From contig CAVZWN010000005.1 of the NCBI GenBank assembly GCA_963779055.1, positions 124,001 to 188,000 of the forward strand: a stretch of 64,000 nt of DNA, read 5' to 3'. Positions 8,067 through 16,433 of this stretch are shown here, piece after piece. The DNA is from Sulfurimicrobium sp963779055. GTDB taxonomy: Bacteria > Pseudomonadota > Gammaproteobacteria > Burkholderiales > Sulfuricellaceae. The notes under the pieces were generated by a model that saw nothing but the letters and a program-made list of their open reading frames with translations, searched no databases and was not told the origin of the DNA. The position numbers and the translations under genes were made by a program. Every line of letters begins with the position of its first letter. Positions within the stretch are counted from its first letter, which is position 1.

Positions 8067-9361
8067 ACGGTTTCCTGGGCTACTTTCTCGCGCCGCTGAG
8101 TCTGATCAACCTCGGCGGCATGTCGCGCGTTCTGGGCGAACTGCTGACTTCAGCCCATATGTTTTTCTGGTTTCTGGTGCTGATCCTGACGCGTTTTGCC
8201 TTGCCCGACATCCTGCTGTGGCTGACCTTGCTGTTTTATCCCCGCGCGCTGGCCGTCCAGAAGGGCTCCGGCTTGCCGGCGAACCCGCTGGTTTCCGTCA
8301 TCATCGCGGGGCGCAATGCGGGCGACAGCATCGAAAAAATGATCCGTTCCGCCCTGCAGTGCGGTTACCACAAGCTTGAGGTCATTTTTGTCGACGACCA
8401 CTCCAGCGACGACAGCGTGGCGCGCGCCCGGAGGCTGGAGAAAACCGGCCGGGTGCGCGTCTTCGAAGCCAGGAACCACAACGGCAAGCCCGGCAGCCTG
8501 AATATCGGCCTGACGCTGGCGCGCGGGGATTTTATTTTCATACCGGATGCGGACTGTGAACTGCAGCCGGGCATCATCCAGCATCTGCTCGCCCCTTTTG
8601 CCGATGCCGGGGTGGGTGCTGTCACCGCGAATCTGCGGGTGAGAAATGCGGCCCAAAACTGGGTCACGCGCTTCCAGGAATGTGAATACGCGCTCAATGT
8701 CAGCCTATCCAGGCTATGGCGCGCGCCATTGAATTTACTTTCCATCCTGCCCGGCGCGGGCAGCATGTTCCGTGCCGTCGCCATGCGCCAGATTGGCGGC
8801 TACGACTCTGGACTGGGGGACGACACGGACCTTACGCTGCGCCTGCGCAAGCAGGGCTGGAAACTGCGCTTTGCGCTCGATGCCCTCGTCTGGACCGATG
8901 TGCCCGACCGCTACGGCTGGCTATTGCGCCAGCGCAGCCGCTGGACCCGGAACATGGTCAAGATCCGCCTGCACAAGCAGGGTGACCTCTACCACTTCTG
9001 GCGCTTTGGCATGGTCAACGCGCTGGTGTTTACCGACATCCTGTTCTTCCGCGTCATTCTTCCATTCCTTGCGCTATGGAGCGTGCTGTATTTCATCTTC
9101 ACCGACCCGTTCTCCACCCCGGCGCTGCTGACCGTCGTGTACTGGCTGACCACTTTTTTCATCTTCATCAAGATGCTGATCGCCCATGACATCGCTGCCA
9201 CACCCCGCCTGAAGATGCTGTGGCTGGCGCCGCTCTATCCTTTCTACCGCCTGCCCATTCATATGATCGAACTGCTTTCCATGCTGCGCGAGTTCCTGCG
9301 CATCCGCCTCTGGCACCCCTACGTGCCGGAGCGCATCTGGGCCCGGATTCCGCACTGGTAA
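8054..9361 (+). CDS. Processive family 2 glycosyltransferase (polysaccharide synthase)
   Basis: 435 residues. Two N-terminal membrane segments (about 22-65), a GT-A domain from residue 75, and three to four C-terminal helices (about 320-385). Catalytic features are intact: VDDHSSDDS for nucleotide-sugar binding, the DAD triad (FIPDADCE), the acceptor-site acidic motif LGDDTDL and RQRSRW, which fits QxxRW of processive synthases such as PgaC, BcsA and hyaluronan synthase. It should polymerise a nucleotide sugar and push the chain across the inner membrane. It has no PilZ domain. Being fourth after an SqdB-like enzyme, the substrate could include a sulfonated sugar, but the acceptor and donor are not shown by sequence. 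Confidence 0.88.
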   Translation: MEQLNGFLGYFLAPLSLINLGGMSRVLGELLTSAHMFFWFLVLILTRFALPDILLWLTLLFYPRALAVQKGSGLPANPLVSVIIAGRNAGDSIEKMIRSALQCGYHKLEVIFVDDHSSDDSVARARRLEKTGRVRVFEARNHNGKPGSLNIGLTLARGDFIFIPDADCELQPGIIQHLLAPFADAGVGAVTANLRVRNAAQNWVTRFQECEYALNVSLSRLWRAPLNLLSILPGAGSMFRAVAMRQIGGYDSGLGDDTDLTLRLRKQGWKLRFALDALVWTDVPDRYGWLLRQRSRWTRNMVKIRLHKQGDLYHFWRFGMVNALVFTDILFFRVILPFLALWSVLYFIFTDPFSTPALLTVVYWLTTFFIFIKMLIAHDIAATPRLKMLWLAPLYPFYRLPIHMIELLSMLREFLRIRLWHPYVPERIWARIPHW

Positions 9362-9395
9362 TGCAGTCGATGAAAAAAACAAAAAAGGGGGATAT

Positions 9396-10745
9396 ATGCT
9401 TGCCTCAACCGAAGCCAGCCAAAAAGTAAGTCCAGCCCTCCCGGAAAATCTGCGCCGCACCATGCTGGCGGTTGTTCTGGGTATGTACCTGTCAGCTTCC
9501 GCGCTTCATGCCGAACCCATGCCGCTTTCAAAACTCGAGACCAGGGTGGCTTCTTCGCTGCGTCTCAAGGCGATGGAAACGCAGATCGGCTATGGACATC
9601 ACTTGCTGCGCCAGGAACTGGCCAAGGAAGGCCTGCAAATCTCGGGCAGGCTGGATGCCGGGCGCCACAAGCAGATTGTCACCAACAGCCTGACCCGCGA
9701 GTACGATGCCCTGCAGCCAAATCTCGGACTCCGGTATCCGCTGCTGGGCGGGCGCGCGCAGCAACTCGAGGCCAGCAAAACCGCAGAGACGCAAATCCGC
9801 CTGGATTCGATCGATTTTGATGGCATACAACTTCAATTGCTGCAGCAACTGCGCAAGCAGTACACCCTGTACTGGCAATACAACCAGTCCGAACAACTGG
9901 CCAGTCAGTACCTTGCTGCGCTGACTGAGCATGCGCCCGCAGCCGAAAAACTGCATGAAAAAGGCATCTGGACCGGCAGCGAACACCTGCGCTACCAGAG
10001 CGAACTCGCCAGCATGCGAGACGAACTGCAACGCTTCCGCGCCCTGCAACGTATCGCCCTGAATGCCATGCACTCGATTCTGGGCCAGAGCATCGACGGC
10101 TTCCAGCCAGCTCTGCCGGACCTGCCGCAGCCTTGCCTGTCGAGCACGGAACTTAACCAGTCCGCCGAACGCCATTCGGCCGAGCTCAGGAGGCTCGGCG
10201 CGCAGCGGGAGGCCCTGCTGTACAACCGGGACATCGGCGCCGGCAGCAGCGTGAATGCCGACCTTCATCTGGGCGTGAATTACATCGATGACTATACGAA
10301 CAACAGGCAGGGCTATACGGCCAGCGCCGGGATAAGCATCAATATGCCCGCCGGTTTTCAGGAAGCCGAACGCGCCAACAAGGACCGCCTCAATGCCGCC
10401 ATCATGGTGAACCGCACCCTGGATGAGCAGGCACGCCTGGATATCCAGCTCAACACCGCGCAAGCCTATGAAAATCTCCAGCTCGCCCGCAGCAGGCTGG
10501 AGATGGCAAAAATCCAGGTTCAGACAGCCCGAGAATCGCTGCGCGAGACCAGAATGCAGTTCGACCGGGTTCCGTACTCGCTCTTTAATGAACTGATGCA
10601 GAAAATCTCCCAGGAATATCAGGTATCCCTGGCAGAAATCGAAAGCCACAGCCTGTTGCTGCAAAGAACCAGCGAACTCATGCTGCTGGCCCCGGATAGC
10701 TGCACCGGGCTGGTCTCATCCGGCCAGAACAGCCCCCATTCATAA
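9396..10745 (+). CDS. TolC-like outer membrane efflux protein
   Basis: 449 residues. An N-terminal signal sequence (MLAVVLGMYLSASALHA, residues 23-39) is preceded by 22 residues that may not be translated if the ATG at 9462 is used; AAGGGGG before 9396 favours the longer form. The rest has the two long coiled-coil hairpin halves typical of OEP/TolC proteins with paired short beta segments. It would form the trimeric outer-membrane tunnel for the cluster's polymer, docking to the HlyD adaptor. Using TolC and HlyD with a synthase differs from the beta-barrel/TPR scaffold export of alginate, Pel and cellulose. It is the last gene of the cluster; the 285 bp that follow contain short inverted repeats but no clear terminator. 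Confidence 0.85.
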   Translation: MLASTEASQKVSPALPENLRRTMLAVVLGMYLSASALHAEPMPLSKLETRVASSLRLKAMETQIGYGHHLLRQELAKEGLQISGRLDAGRHKQIVTNSLTREYDALQPNLGLRYPLLGGRAQQLEASKTAETQIRLDSIDFDGIQLQLLQQLRKQYTLYWQYNQSEQLASQYLAALTEHAPAAEKLHEKGIWTGSEHLRYQSELASMRDELQRFRALQRIALNAMHSILGQSIDGFQPALPDLPQPCLSSTELNQSAERHSAELRRLGAQREALLYNRDIGAGSSVNADLHLGVNYIDDYTNNRQGYTASAGISINMPAGFQEAERANKDRLNAAIMVNRTLDEQARLDIQLNTAQAYENLQLARSRLEMAKIQVQTARESLRETRMQFDRVPYSLFNELMQKISQEYQVSLAEIESHSLLLQRTSELMLLAPDSCTGLVSSGQNSPHS

Positions 10746-11030
10746 CGCCCCTCGCAAGCTTCCTCGCCGCAGGCTCATACGGCTTCTACACACTCATCAG
10801 GGTTTCCAGTAACAAAAAATACACTCCTTTACTTATATATTTCACCTGAACAAGCGCTCATAGTAAGCGCCTGTCTGTCCTTTAGCGCGCCTCGCGCTGA
10901 CGCAACAAAAAGGGTAAGGAATATTTTTCAGCTTGAGTAATCGCAGCGAAAACCGCTGGGCAAGGGGTTTTGTTGCCTGTTTTCTCATGGAGCGAGACAC
11001 CTGCTTTTCCATGTCACCACCTTCGAGACA

Positions 11031-11303
11031 ATGCAAATGGCCAACAGAAAACTGCTTTATCTTGTCCCCCCGGATACCGCGCCCATCCACGTGCCGGATA
11101 TCTGTGCCGCAGAATGGGACATCAAGGTTGCCGACAGTCTCCTCGCCGCAAGAAACATGGTTGAATCTAATGATTTCCATGTCGGACTTTCACTGTTCGA
11201 CGCACACACAAAAAACCACCTGCCAGAAGAAGAGCTGGTCTGCGCTAACAAAAGCATGAAATGGGTTGCCCTGCTTCCGTCCGAGTGCATGCAAGAACGA
11301 TGA
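11031..11303 (+). CDS. Receiver-like N-terminal domain of a VpsR-type sigma54 activator, cut off by a frameshift
   Basis: 90 residues beginning LLYLVPPDTAPIHVPDI and ending in TGA at 11301. The sequence looks like the divergent receiver-like domain of VpsR-type regulators. Its natural continuation (the MIKHHFYDFHTLPAD segment) lies in the +1 frame directly downstream, so an indel near 11285-11300 has separated it from the AAA+ part. ATG 11031 and 11037 are both possible; neither has a strong ribosome site. Either the regulator is inactivated, or two polypeptides are made. Sequencing error cannot be excluded. Confidence 0.65.
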   Translation: MQMANRKLLYLVPPDTAPIHVPDICAAEWDIKVADSLLAARNMVESNDFHVGLSLFDAHTKNHLPEEELVCANKSMKWVALLPSECMQER

Positions 11304-11313
11304 AATCAGCCGG

Positions 11314-12399
11314 ATGATCAAGCATCATTTTTACGATTTTCACACGCTTCCGGCCGATGTCGGACGCCTGCTCCCCGTGCTCGGCCACGCCTACGGGATG
11401 GCCAGCATGTGGGAGAAAACGCCTCTCCGGAACGAAACCTGTCCGGGCGAGGATGAAATGGTCGGAACCAGCCCGCCGATGCAAGCGCTGTTTGCCTGTC
11501 TGCGCAAAGTAGCCGGAGTGGGCGCACCGGTGCTGATCACCGGGGAAAGCGGTACCGGCAAGGAGCTGAGCGCACGCGCCATTCACGAACGATCCAGCCG
11601 CGCAGAAGGCCCGTTCATCGCAGTAAATTGCGGCGCCCTGCCTGCCAATCTGGTCCAGTCCGAGTTGTTCGGCCATGAAAAGGGGGCTTTCACCGGCGCA
11701 TCGCAGAGAAAAATCGGCCGCATCGAATCCGCTTCGGGCGGAACAATTTTTCTCGACGAGATCGGCGACCTCCCGCTGGAGATGCAGGTCAACCTGTTGC
11801 GTTTCCTGCAGGAAGGGACCATTGAACGGGTCGGCGCAACGGAATCCATCCATGTGGATGTCCGGGTTATTGCCGCGACTCACGTCAATCTTGAAGAAGC
11901 CGTCAGCAAGGGCGGGTTTCGCGAAGACCTGTATTACCGGCTGCATGTGCTCGATATCAGGATGCCGGCACTGCGGGAACGCCACGAAGACATCGAGCTT
12001 CTCGCACGCTTCTTTTTCAGAAAATTCACCACAGAAAAAAATCCCCGGGTGCAGGGATTCTCTCCGGATGCCATGAGTGCCATGAATATGCATGACTGGC
12101 CGGGCAACGTCCGCGAAATGATCAATCGCATCCGGCGCGCCATGGTGATGTGTGAAAACCATTCGATTACAGCCGCCGATCTCGGCCTGAAAAAGATCGA
12201 CTATGCACAGGGCCTGGCCACCCTGGATGAGATCCGGACAGAGGCAGAAAGAGAGGCCATAAAACATACGCTGAAGCGCACCCGCAACAATTTATCCAGA
12301 GCATCGCATGAACTGGGCATCTCACGCATGACGCTCTACCGCCTGATACAGAAATGCGGTTTGAACTCAGCCGATGGAATGGACGCCAGAACACACTAG
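11314..12399 (+). CDS. Sigma54-dependent transcriptional activator, AAA+ and Fis-type HTH part
   Basis: 361 residues from ATG 11314 (the open frame reaches back to a TTG at 11266). It starts inside the linker of the missing receiver-like domain. The AAA+ core has Walker A GESGTGKE, the sigma54-contact loop GAFTGA, Walker B TIFLDEIGDL and arginine finger region, then a C-terminal Fis-type helix-turn-helix (about 320-355, ending LYRLIQKCGL). It should remodel RNA polymerase-sigma54 at -24/-12 promoters; two such promoters occur in the amyloid locus just downstream (12640 and 18554), so it is the obvious regulator of that locus and possibly of the polysaccharide cluster. A frameshift separates it from its sensory domain at 11031-11303, which could leave it constitutive or inactive. 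Confidence 0.85.
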   Translation: MIKHHFYDFHTLPADVGRLLPVLGHAYGMASMWEKTPLRNETCPGEDEMVGTSPPMQALFACLRKVAGVGAPVLITGESGTGKELSARAIHERSSRAEGPFIAVNCGALPANLVQSELFGHEKGAFTGASQRKIGRIESASGGTIFLDEIGDLPLEMQVNLLRFLQEGTIERVGATESIHVDVRVIAATHVNLEEAVSKGGFREDLYYRLHVLDIRMPALRERHEDIELLARFFFRKFTTEKNPRVQGFSPDAMSAMNMHDWPGNVREMINRIRRAMVMCENHSITAADLGLKKIDYAQGLATLDEIRTEAEREAIKHTLKRTRNNLSRASHELGISRMTLYRLIQKCGLNSADGMDARTH

Positions 12400-12416
12400 T
12401 AGTCTGCTTCGAGATT

Positions 12417-12448
12417 AACCTGCCTGCCGCTTCAGGCAGGTTTTTTTT
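12417..12448 (+). terminator. Rho-independent terminator after the sigma54 activator
   Basis: The 10-bp stem AACCTGCCTG/CAGGCAGGTT with a 6-base loop is followed by eight T residues. It separates the activator gene from the amyloid locus, so the latter needs its own promoter. Confidence 0.9.
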
Positions 12449-12639
12449 CGCCTTGAATACACTGTGTAACGTATTGCATCAAATTCTTTACATTCATGTT
12501 TATTTCTTGTTTATCAGATAGATATATCGATATCCGCCCATTCTGTCCGCGCCATGCTGTAACAGTTCATTTACACGATATATCCGTCAATTTCAAGACA
12601 AATAATAATAATTCAATACAAAACAACAATTTATACATA

Positions 12640-12655
12640 TGGCATGGAGATTGCT
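12640..12655 (+). promoter_or_regulatory. Sigma54 (-24/-12) promoter of the amyloid operon
   Basis: TGGCATGGAGATTGCT matches the consensus TGGCACG-N4-TTGCW at all but one defined position, with the GG and GC exactly 10 bp apart. Transcription would begin near 12666, about 38 bp before the first gene's ATG at 12704. The AT-rich 190 bp upstream (12449-12639) holds short palindromes such as ATATCGATAT that could include activator sites; none is certain. An ATG at 12644 overlaps the promoter and cannot be the start for this transcript. Confidence 0.85.
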
Positions 12656-12703
12656 GAAGTAATCCACAACAGCAACCTGTTTCGGATATATCAAAAATCA
12701 ATC

Positions 12704-13060
12704 ATGCGTAAATTTTCCCACACCAGCCATCAACCCGCGTCCATGAAGCCATGGCTCGTAACAATGCTTTTATCTGCAGCCCTGTTCACGCTGCCTGCTT
12801 TTGCCGAGCCTGTGGCAGCAGACGCGGGTAACGATGATACGGGGCTCATGATTCAACCGGTCTGGCAACAGGATGAAAACAAACTCGATGATACCGATCT
12901 GGGAAAAATTCATGGCAAGGGCATGGAGTTCATTGCAGCCCAGCCGCAACTGATTCCCGCCGTCATTCTGTGGGATGAATCCGGCAAGGGGCGAAACACG
13001 GGAACCAGCCGGACCAGCATCAGGATCAGCGTATCCGGTGCTGCGACAAACACGAGGTAA
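12704..13060 (+). CDS. Small secreted protein, first gene of the Fap-like amyloid operon (fapA position)
   Basis: 118 residues; a basic N-terminus then a hydrophobic signal segment ending LPAFA (about residue 34). The mature part is about 85 residues, acidic at first (DAGNDDTG), with DLGKIHGKGMEF and a Ser/Thr/Arg-rich tail. ATG 12704 is chosen because it is the first after the sigma54 start point; ATG 12743 (residue 14) would also give a normal signal peptide. I do not recognise a family. Its position before the two repeat proteins corresponds to fapA, whose product in Pseudomonas is a periplasmic helper controlling fibre composition. That assignment rests on order, not similarity. Confidence 0.65.
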   Translation: MRKFSHTSHQPASMKPWLVTMLLSAALFTLPAFAEPVAADAGNDDTGLMIQPVWQQDENKLDDTDLGKIHGKGMEFIAAQPQLIPAVILWDESGKGRNTGTSRTSIRISVSGAATNTR

Positions 13061-13066
13061 TGCACC

Positions 13067-13801
13067 ATGAGCGCAACAAAAAAAAGCATTCATATCGCTG
13101 CCGTCTTCAACACCTTTGCAACTGTCGTGGCCGCCAGTGTTGCTCTCGGCTATGCACTGGCCCCTGCAATAGCAGTGGCAGACGAAGCAAACATATCGCA
13201 GCCCGTCGCACGCACCGGCTTTCCGGATCAGATGGCTGGCGGTGTGCCACGCATGATTTTGCCGGCGTCTATCGATCAGAGCGTCATCGGCGGCAATGTC
13301 ATGTCGGGCGCCAGCGGTGCCATGGCCGTCAACCAGGCAGCCGGCGACATGAACCAGCAGGCCAATGCCGCTGCTATTGCTTATAACCCGCAAGGGTCTG
13401 CAAACGTGCAAACCGGTGCTTTTCAGGGTTCCAGAAATATTCGCGGGTCTTTGCCGGATATCGCATCGACCCGCATCGATGGCAAGGCTTTTGCCGGTAC
13501 CTCAGGCGTACTCATGGTCAACCAGGCCAGCGGGTTCGCCAACAGCCAGGCAAACAGCACCGCCATCGCAATGGGCATCAAGGGAGAGGTAATCGCAGAC
13601 AGCGTTCTGGCCGAGACCTTTCCCGATGCAGCAGGACTGGTGAAAGCGGGCCATGGCCAGACAGGCATGCGGGATGTGTCGGTCAGCGAGACGGCCTTCC
13701 AGAATGCCCAGGGGGTCGTCCAGCTCAACCAGACTGCGGGGTCGGGCAACAACTCGGCCAATAACTTTGCGTTGCGCCTTTCGGTGGAAGCAAAGCAGTA
13801 A
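13067..13801 (+). CDS. FapB/FapC-like amyloid repeat protein (minor subunit position)
   Basis: 244 residues with a long signal region (AAVFNTFATVVAASVALGYA, then ending AVADE near residue 40). The mature chain carries three imperfect repeats rich in Asn, Gln, Gly and Ala: around MAVNQAAGDMNQQANAAAIA (about 87-106), LMVNQASGFANSQANSTAIA (about 149-168) and VVQLNQTAGSGNNSANNFAL (about 217-236). The NQxxGxxNxQAN core matches the strand-turn-strand units of Fap and curli subunits. Family knowledge: FapB nucleates FapC polymerisation. It starts 6 bp after the previous gene and lies just before the larger repeat protein, as fapB does. Confidence 0.75.
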   Translation: MSATKKSIHIAAVFNTFATVVAASVALGYALAPAIAVADEANISQPVARTGFPDQMAGGVPRMILPASIDQSVIGGNVMSGASGAMAVNQAAGDMNQQANAAAIAYNPQGSANVQTGAFQGSRNIRGSLPDIASTRIDGKAFAGTSGVLMVNQASGFANSQANSTAIAMGIKGEVIADSVLAETFPDAAGLVKAGHGQTGMRDVSVSETAFQNAQGVVQLNQTAGSGNNSANNFALRLSVEAKQ

Positions 13802-13832
13802 GTAAACCAACCTCGACTCAAGGAGAATCACC

Positions 13833-15161
13833 ATGAAAACCAAACTGACTTTCACCCCAATTGCACTGGCAATCGCAGCATTTGCAGCCTCCCCTGCCTT
13901 TGCCAGCGATGAAAATGGAACTTCATCTTACATCGATGCCAAGGCCGATCTGTCCCTGGAAGCCAATGCCAATCTGGCGTTGAACACCAGCAACACTTCA
14001 GTGACCCTGAAGAAGAAGGTCGACAACTCGATGGAAGTGGAAACCGAAGGAACCATCAATGTATACGGGGATCTGCAGGTTGATTCCAGCACCATGGCCG
14101 TAGTGCGTGATTCGCAGGTCAGCTATCAGAATAGCGTCAGCAACCAGGAGTCGACCAACTCGGCAACTGTTTCCGGCAGTGTATTGAGCAATGCCGCCGG
14201 TAACATCGGGGTCAACGTGACCGCTGGCGACAACAACCAGCAGGCCAATGCCGCAGCCATCTCCGCTGCCGATGCGTCCTTCGTGTTTGGTTCAACCGAT
14301 GCGGAGATCTTTGCTTATCAGCATGCCGAGCATAACAGCACCATGAACATGGGCCAGACGAATATCGCTGGTGCATCCGATGATGTGGCCATGAATGCCG
14401 CCGGGAATATCGGCATGAACTTTTCTGCCGGCAGCAGCAACCAGCAGAAAAACGATCTGGCGATCGCCACTGGCACTTCGCGCGTTGCCACTGCAACCGT
14501 TTCAGTCGCACAGCAGAACGACCACAACATGACCAGCAACAACCCGGTTCATCGTGAAGAAGTGCAGATGGTCCCGGTCAATCTGGCTCTGAGTGCCAGC
14601 GGCGGCTACTGGGGCGGTGGCTTGGGCGGCTATTCCGGCAGCACCGGCGGCACCTATAGCGGCAGCGCATCCGGAACCACTACAGGCACCTCGGATCAGA
14701 TCGGCAACGTCTATCCCGACATCTGGAGCAACGACCCCGGTGATGGCACCAACGTGCACCCCACCAACAACCCAGGCCCGGTCGGCCATATGGATCTGGA
14801 CACCCAGACTCAGGGCGGCAGCGACCTGAATGGTGACGGCGGCGCGCTTGCCTTCAGTAATAGCGGAACCTACAGCGGCAGCCAGAGCGGTTCCTACAGC
14901 GGCAGCGAGAGGGGAACACTGGGCTTCACCGAAGCGGGCATCCAGACCCTGGCAGGCACGGTGAGCGGCATGCTGCCCGTGGTGGTGGTCACCAACCTGG
15001 CCACGACCAACACTGCCAGCCTGAGCGGTAACGTTCTGGCCTCGGCAGCCGGCAATATCGGCGTGAACGTTGCGGCTGGCTCCAACAACCAGCAATACAA
15101 CGGCCTGGCGATTGCTGCGATTCACGCACCGTCATCAGGCGGCAGCACCGGCGGCGAGTAA
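13833..15161 (+). CDS. FapC-like major amyloid subunit
   Basis: 442 residues, signal peptide 1-24 (SPAFA|S). Three amyloid-type repeats share AAGNIGVN followed by AGxNNQQxN: about 114-146, 182-213 and 395-431. The linker between the second and third repeats (about 255-365) is long and contains short YSGS repeats (GGYSGSTGGTYSGS; SGTYSGSQSGSYSGSE). Three repeats with unequal linkers is the plan of Pseudomonas FapC. Ribosome site AAGGAG precedes ATG 13833. A strong hairpin terminator follows the stop, which would raise the amount of this message relative to downstream genes, fitting a structural fibre. Exported through the periplasm and presumably the FapF-like pore at 18.6 kb. Confidence 0.8.
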   Translation: MKTKLTFTPIALAIAAFAASPAFASDENGTSSYIDAKADLSLEANANLALNTSNTSVTLKKKVDNSMEVETEGTINVYGDLQVDSSTMAVVRDSQVSYQNSVSNQESTNSATVSGSVLSNAAGNIGVNVTAGDNNQQANAAAISAADASFVFGSTDAEIFAYQHAEHNSTMNMGQTNIAGASDDVAMNAAGNIGMNFSAGSSNQQKNDLAIATGTSRVATATVSVAQQNDHNMTSNNPVHREEVQMVPVNLALSASGGYWGGGLGGYSGSTGGTYSGSASGTTTGTSDQIGNVYPDIWSNDPGDGTNVHPTNNPGPVGHMDLDTQTQGGSDLNGDGGALAFSNSGTYSGSQSGSYSGSERGTLGFTEAGIQTLAGTVSGMLPVVVVTNLATTNTASLSGNVLASAAGNIGVNVAAGSNNQQYNGLAIAAIHAPSSGGSTGGE

Positions 15162-15198
15162 CCCCACGAGGGTTTGGGCGGGGGTTCATTCCCCTGCG

Positions 15199-15224
15199 TC
15201 CGGCCGGGACCCGGCCGGATTTTT
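15199..15224 (+). terminator. Strong hairpin terminator/attenuator after the fapC-like gene
   Basis: TCCGGCCGGG and its complement CCCGGCCGGA meet around a one-base centre, followed by TTTTCTC. It lies between the major subunit gene and the FapD-like protease gene with no obvious new promoter after it, so partial read-through probably supplies the downstream genes at lower level. Confidence 0.85.
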
Positions 15225-15251
15225 CTCTTCCGAACAAACAGGGGATCCACG

Positions 15252-15980
15252 ATGGCAAATCAGATGCACAGGATTCGCGCTTCCATTCTCGGCCTGATCG
15301 CGTGTTCCTTATATGCGACATCAGGCATGACACCGATTACCGCACAGGCTGCAGAAATGCGGCTCGGCAACATTCTTCCCGACGGTGCCATGGTTCACAA
15401 AACGGTCGTCAGCATGCGGGAACGCCGCTACCTCAATATGGTGCCGCAGGAAACGGATTTCAGCTGCGGCGCAGCATCGCTTGCGACCATCATGAAATAC
15501 GCTTACGGCAGAAACGTGACCGAAGAAGAAGTAATCGATGGCCTGATGAAGGTCAGCGATATCGAACTGGTCCGGCAAAAAGGCTTCTCCCTGCTGGACA
15601 TCAAACATTATGCCGAGCAGCTCGGCATGCGCGGGCGCGGCTACAAAATCGGCCTGGAGCAACTCCAGTTTGCCAAAATCCCGATGATCGCGCTGCTGGA
15701 CATGCGCGGCTACAAGCACTTTGTCGTGATCTCAAAAACAACCAGAGACAAGGTCTATATCGCCGATCCATCGCTGGGAAACCGCATCGTGGATATCAAA
15801 CAATTCAGCAAGGAATGGAACGGGCTGGTGTTCGCCGTGATCGGGCAGGGCTTTGACCGCAATTCGGCATTGTTCAATCCACCCGAGCCGCTGACCGCCA
15901 GAAACAAGATCAACGCATTCCATCCGCTGACGGATGCCGAATTGCTGGATTTCGGCTTCATTCACGCAGATTTGATATAG
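15252..15980 (+). CDS. FapD-like C39 family cysteine peptidase
   Basis: 242 residues from ATG 15252, with a signal sequence ending near AQAAE (residue 35). The C39 catalytic triad is visible: Cys72 in ETDFSCGAAS, His156 in YKHFVVI and Asp172 in IADPSLG, with a preceding Gln in PQETDF for the oxyanion hole. The length and spacing are as in FapD of Pseudomonas. FapD is a periplasmic peptidase needed for Fap fibre export; the exact substrate is not known to me. Its place after the fapC-like gene preserves fapABCD order. GGGGATCCACG before the ATG provides a modest ribosome site. Confidence 0.85.
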   Translation: MANQMHRIRASILGLIACSLYATSGMTPITAQAAEMRLGNILPDGAMVHKTVVSMRERRYLNMVPQETDFSCGAASLATIMKYAYGRNVTEEEVIDGLMKVSDIELVRQKGFSLLDIKHYAEQLGMRGRGYKIGLEQLQFAKIPMIALLDMRGYKHFVVISKTTRDKVYIADPSLGNRIVDIKQFSKEWNGLVFAVIGQGFDRNSALFNPPEPLTARNKINAFHPLTDAELLDFGFIHADLI

Positions 15981-16058
15981 AAAGCCGCTAACCCTGCCGC
16001 AGGGCAAGCAAAGCAGGATCAGTCAACCCGGATCATCAGAACAGAGAAGGAGCAGATC

Positions 16059-16433
16059 ATGAATCATTCTGCCAAAGGATCGGCCAGGACCAGAAAGGGC
16101 GTAACTGTCTTTGTCATCCTTCTCTCGTGCGCCGGGGCCGGATATGCCTATACCGTGCCAGACAGTGTAAGAACAAATGCCGCAACACCGGACAACGAAT
16201 GGCGCCAGCCCGCAGCGCCCAGTAAAAAACTGCCGGTGATTTCAGGACGCCCCGTCCAGCCGGGCTCCATCCGGATTGAATCCGGCGAGCATCGCGCAGC
16301 GCTGCCGGGTGACAGTTCACAAGCCAGAAAAGAGGCCACTCCGAACACCCCACGCAGACAATCCAAATCATTAGCGGACAGCGACAAAAAGAAACTTCTT
16401 GTCCTGCTCGCACTATGGAGTATCAAACCATGA
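16059..16433 (+). CDS. Small secreted or membrane-anchored protein of the amyloid locus, unknown family
   Basis: 124 residues preceded by AGAAGGAG. A basic start and hydrophobic stretch (VTVFVILLSCAGAGYAY, about 15-31) act as signal or anchor. The rest is Pro/Ser/Arg-rich and probably disordered, ending with a hydrophobic LLVLLALWSI. I recognise no family. Its stop overlaps the next ATG (ATGA), so translation of the two is coupled. No counterpart exists in the classical fapABCDEF set, making it a locus-specific addition. Confidence 0.65.
   Translation: MNHSAKGSARTRKGVTVFVILLSCAGAGYAYTVPDSVRTNAATPDNEWRQPAAPSKKLPVISGRPVQPGSIRIESGEHRAALPGDSSQARKEATPNTPRRQSKSLADSDKKKLLVLLALWSIKP

Noticed and set aside
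9528..10664. 378-codon open frame opposite the TolC-like gene
   Set aside because: Antisense shadow without start signal; plus-strand gene is clear.
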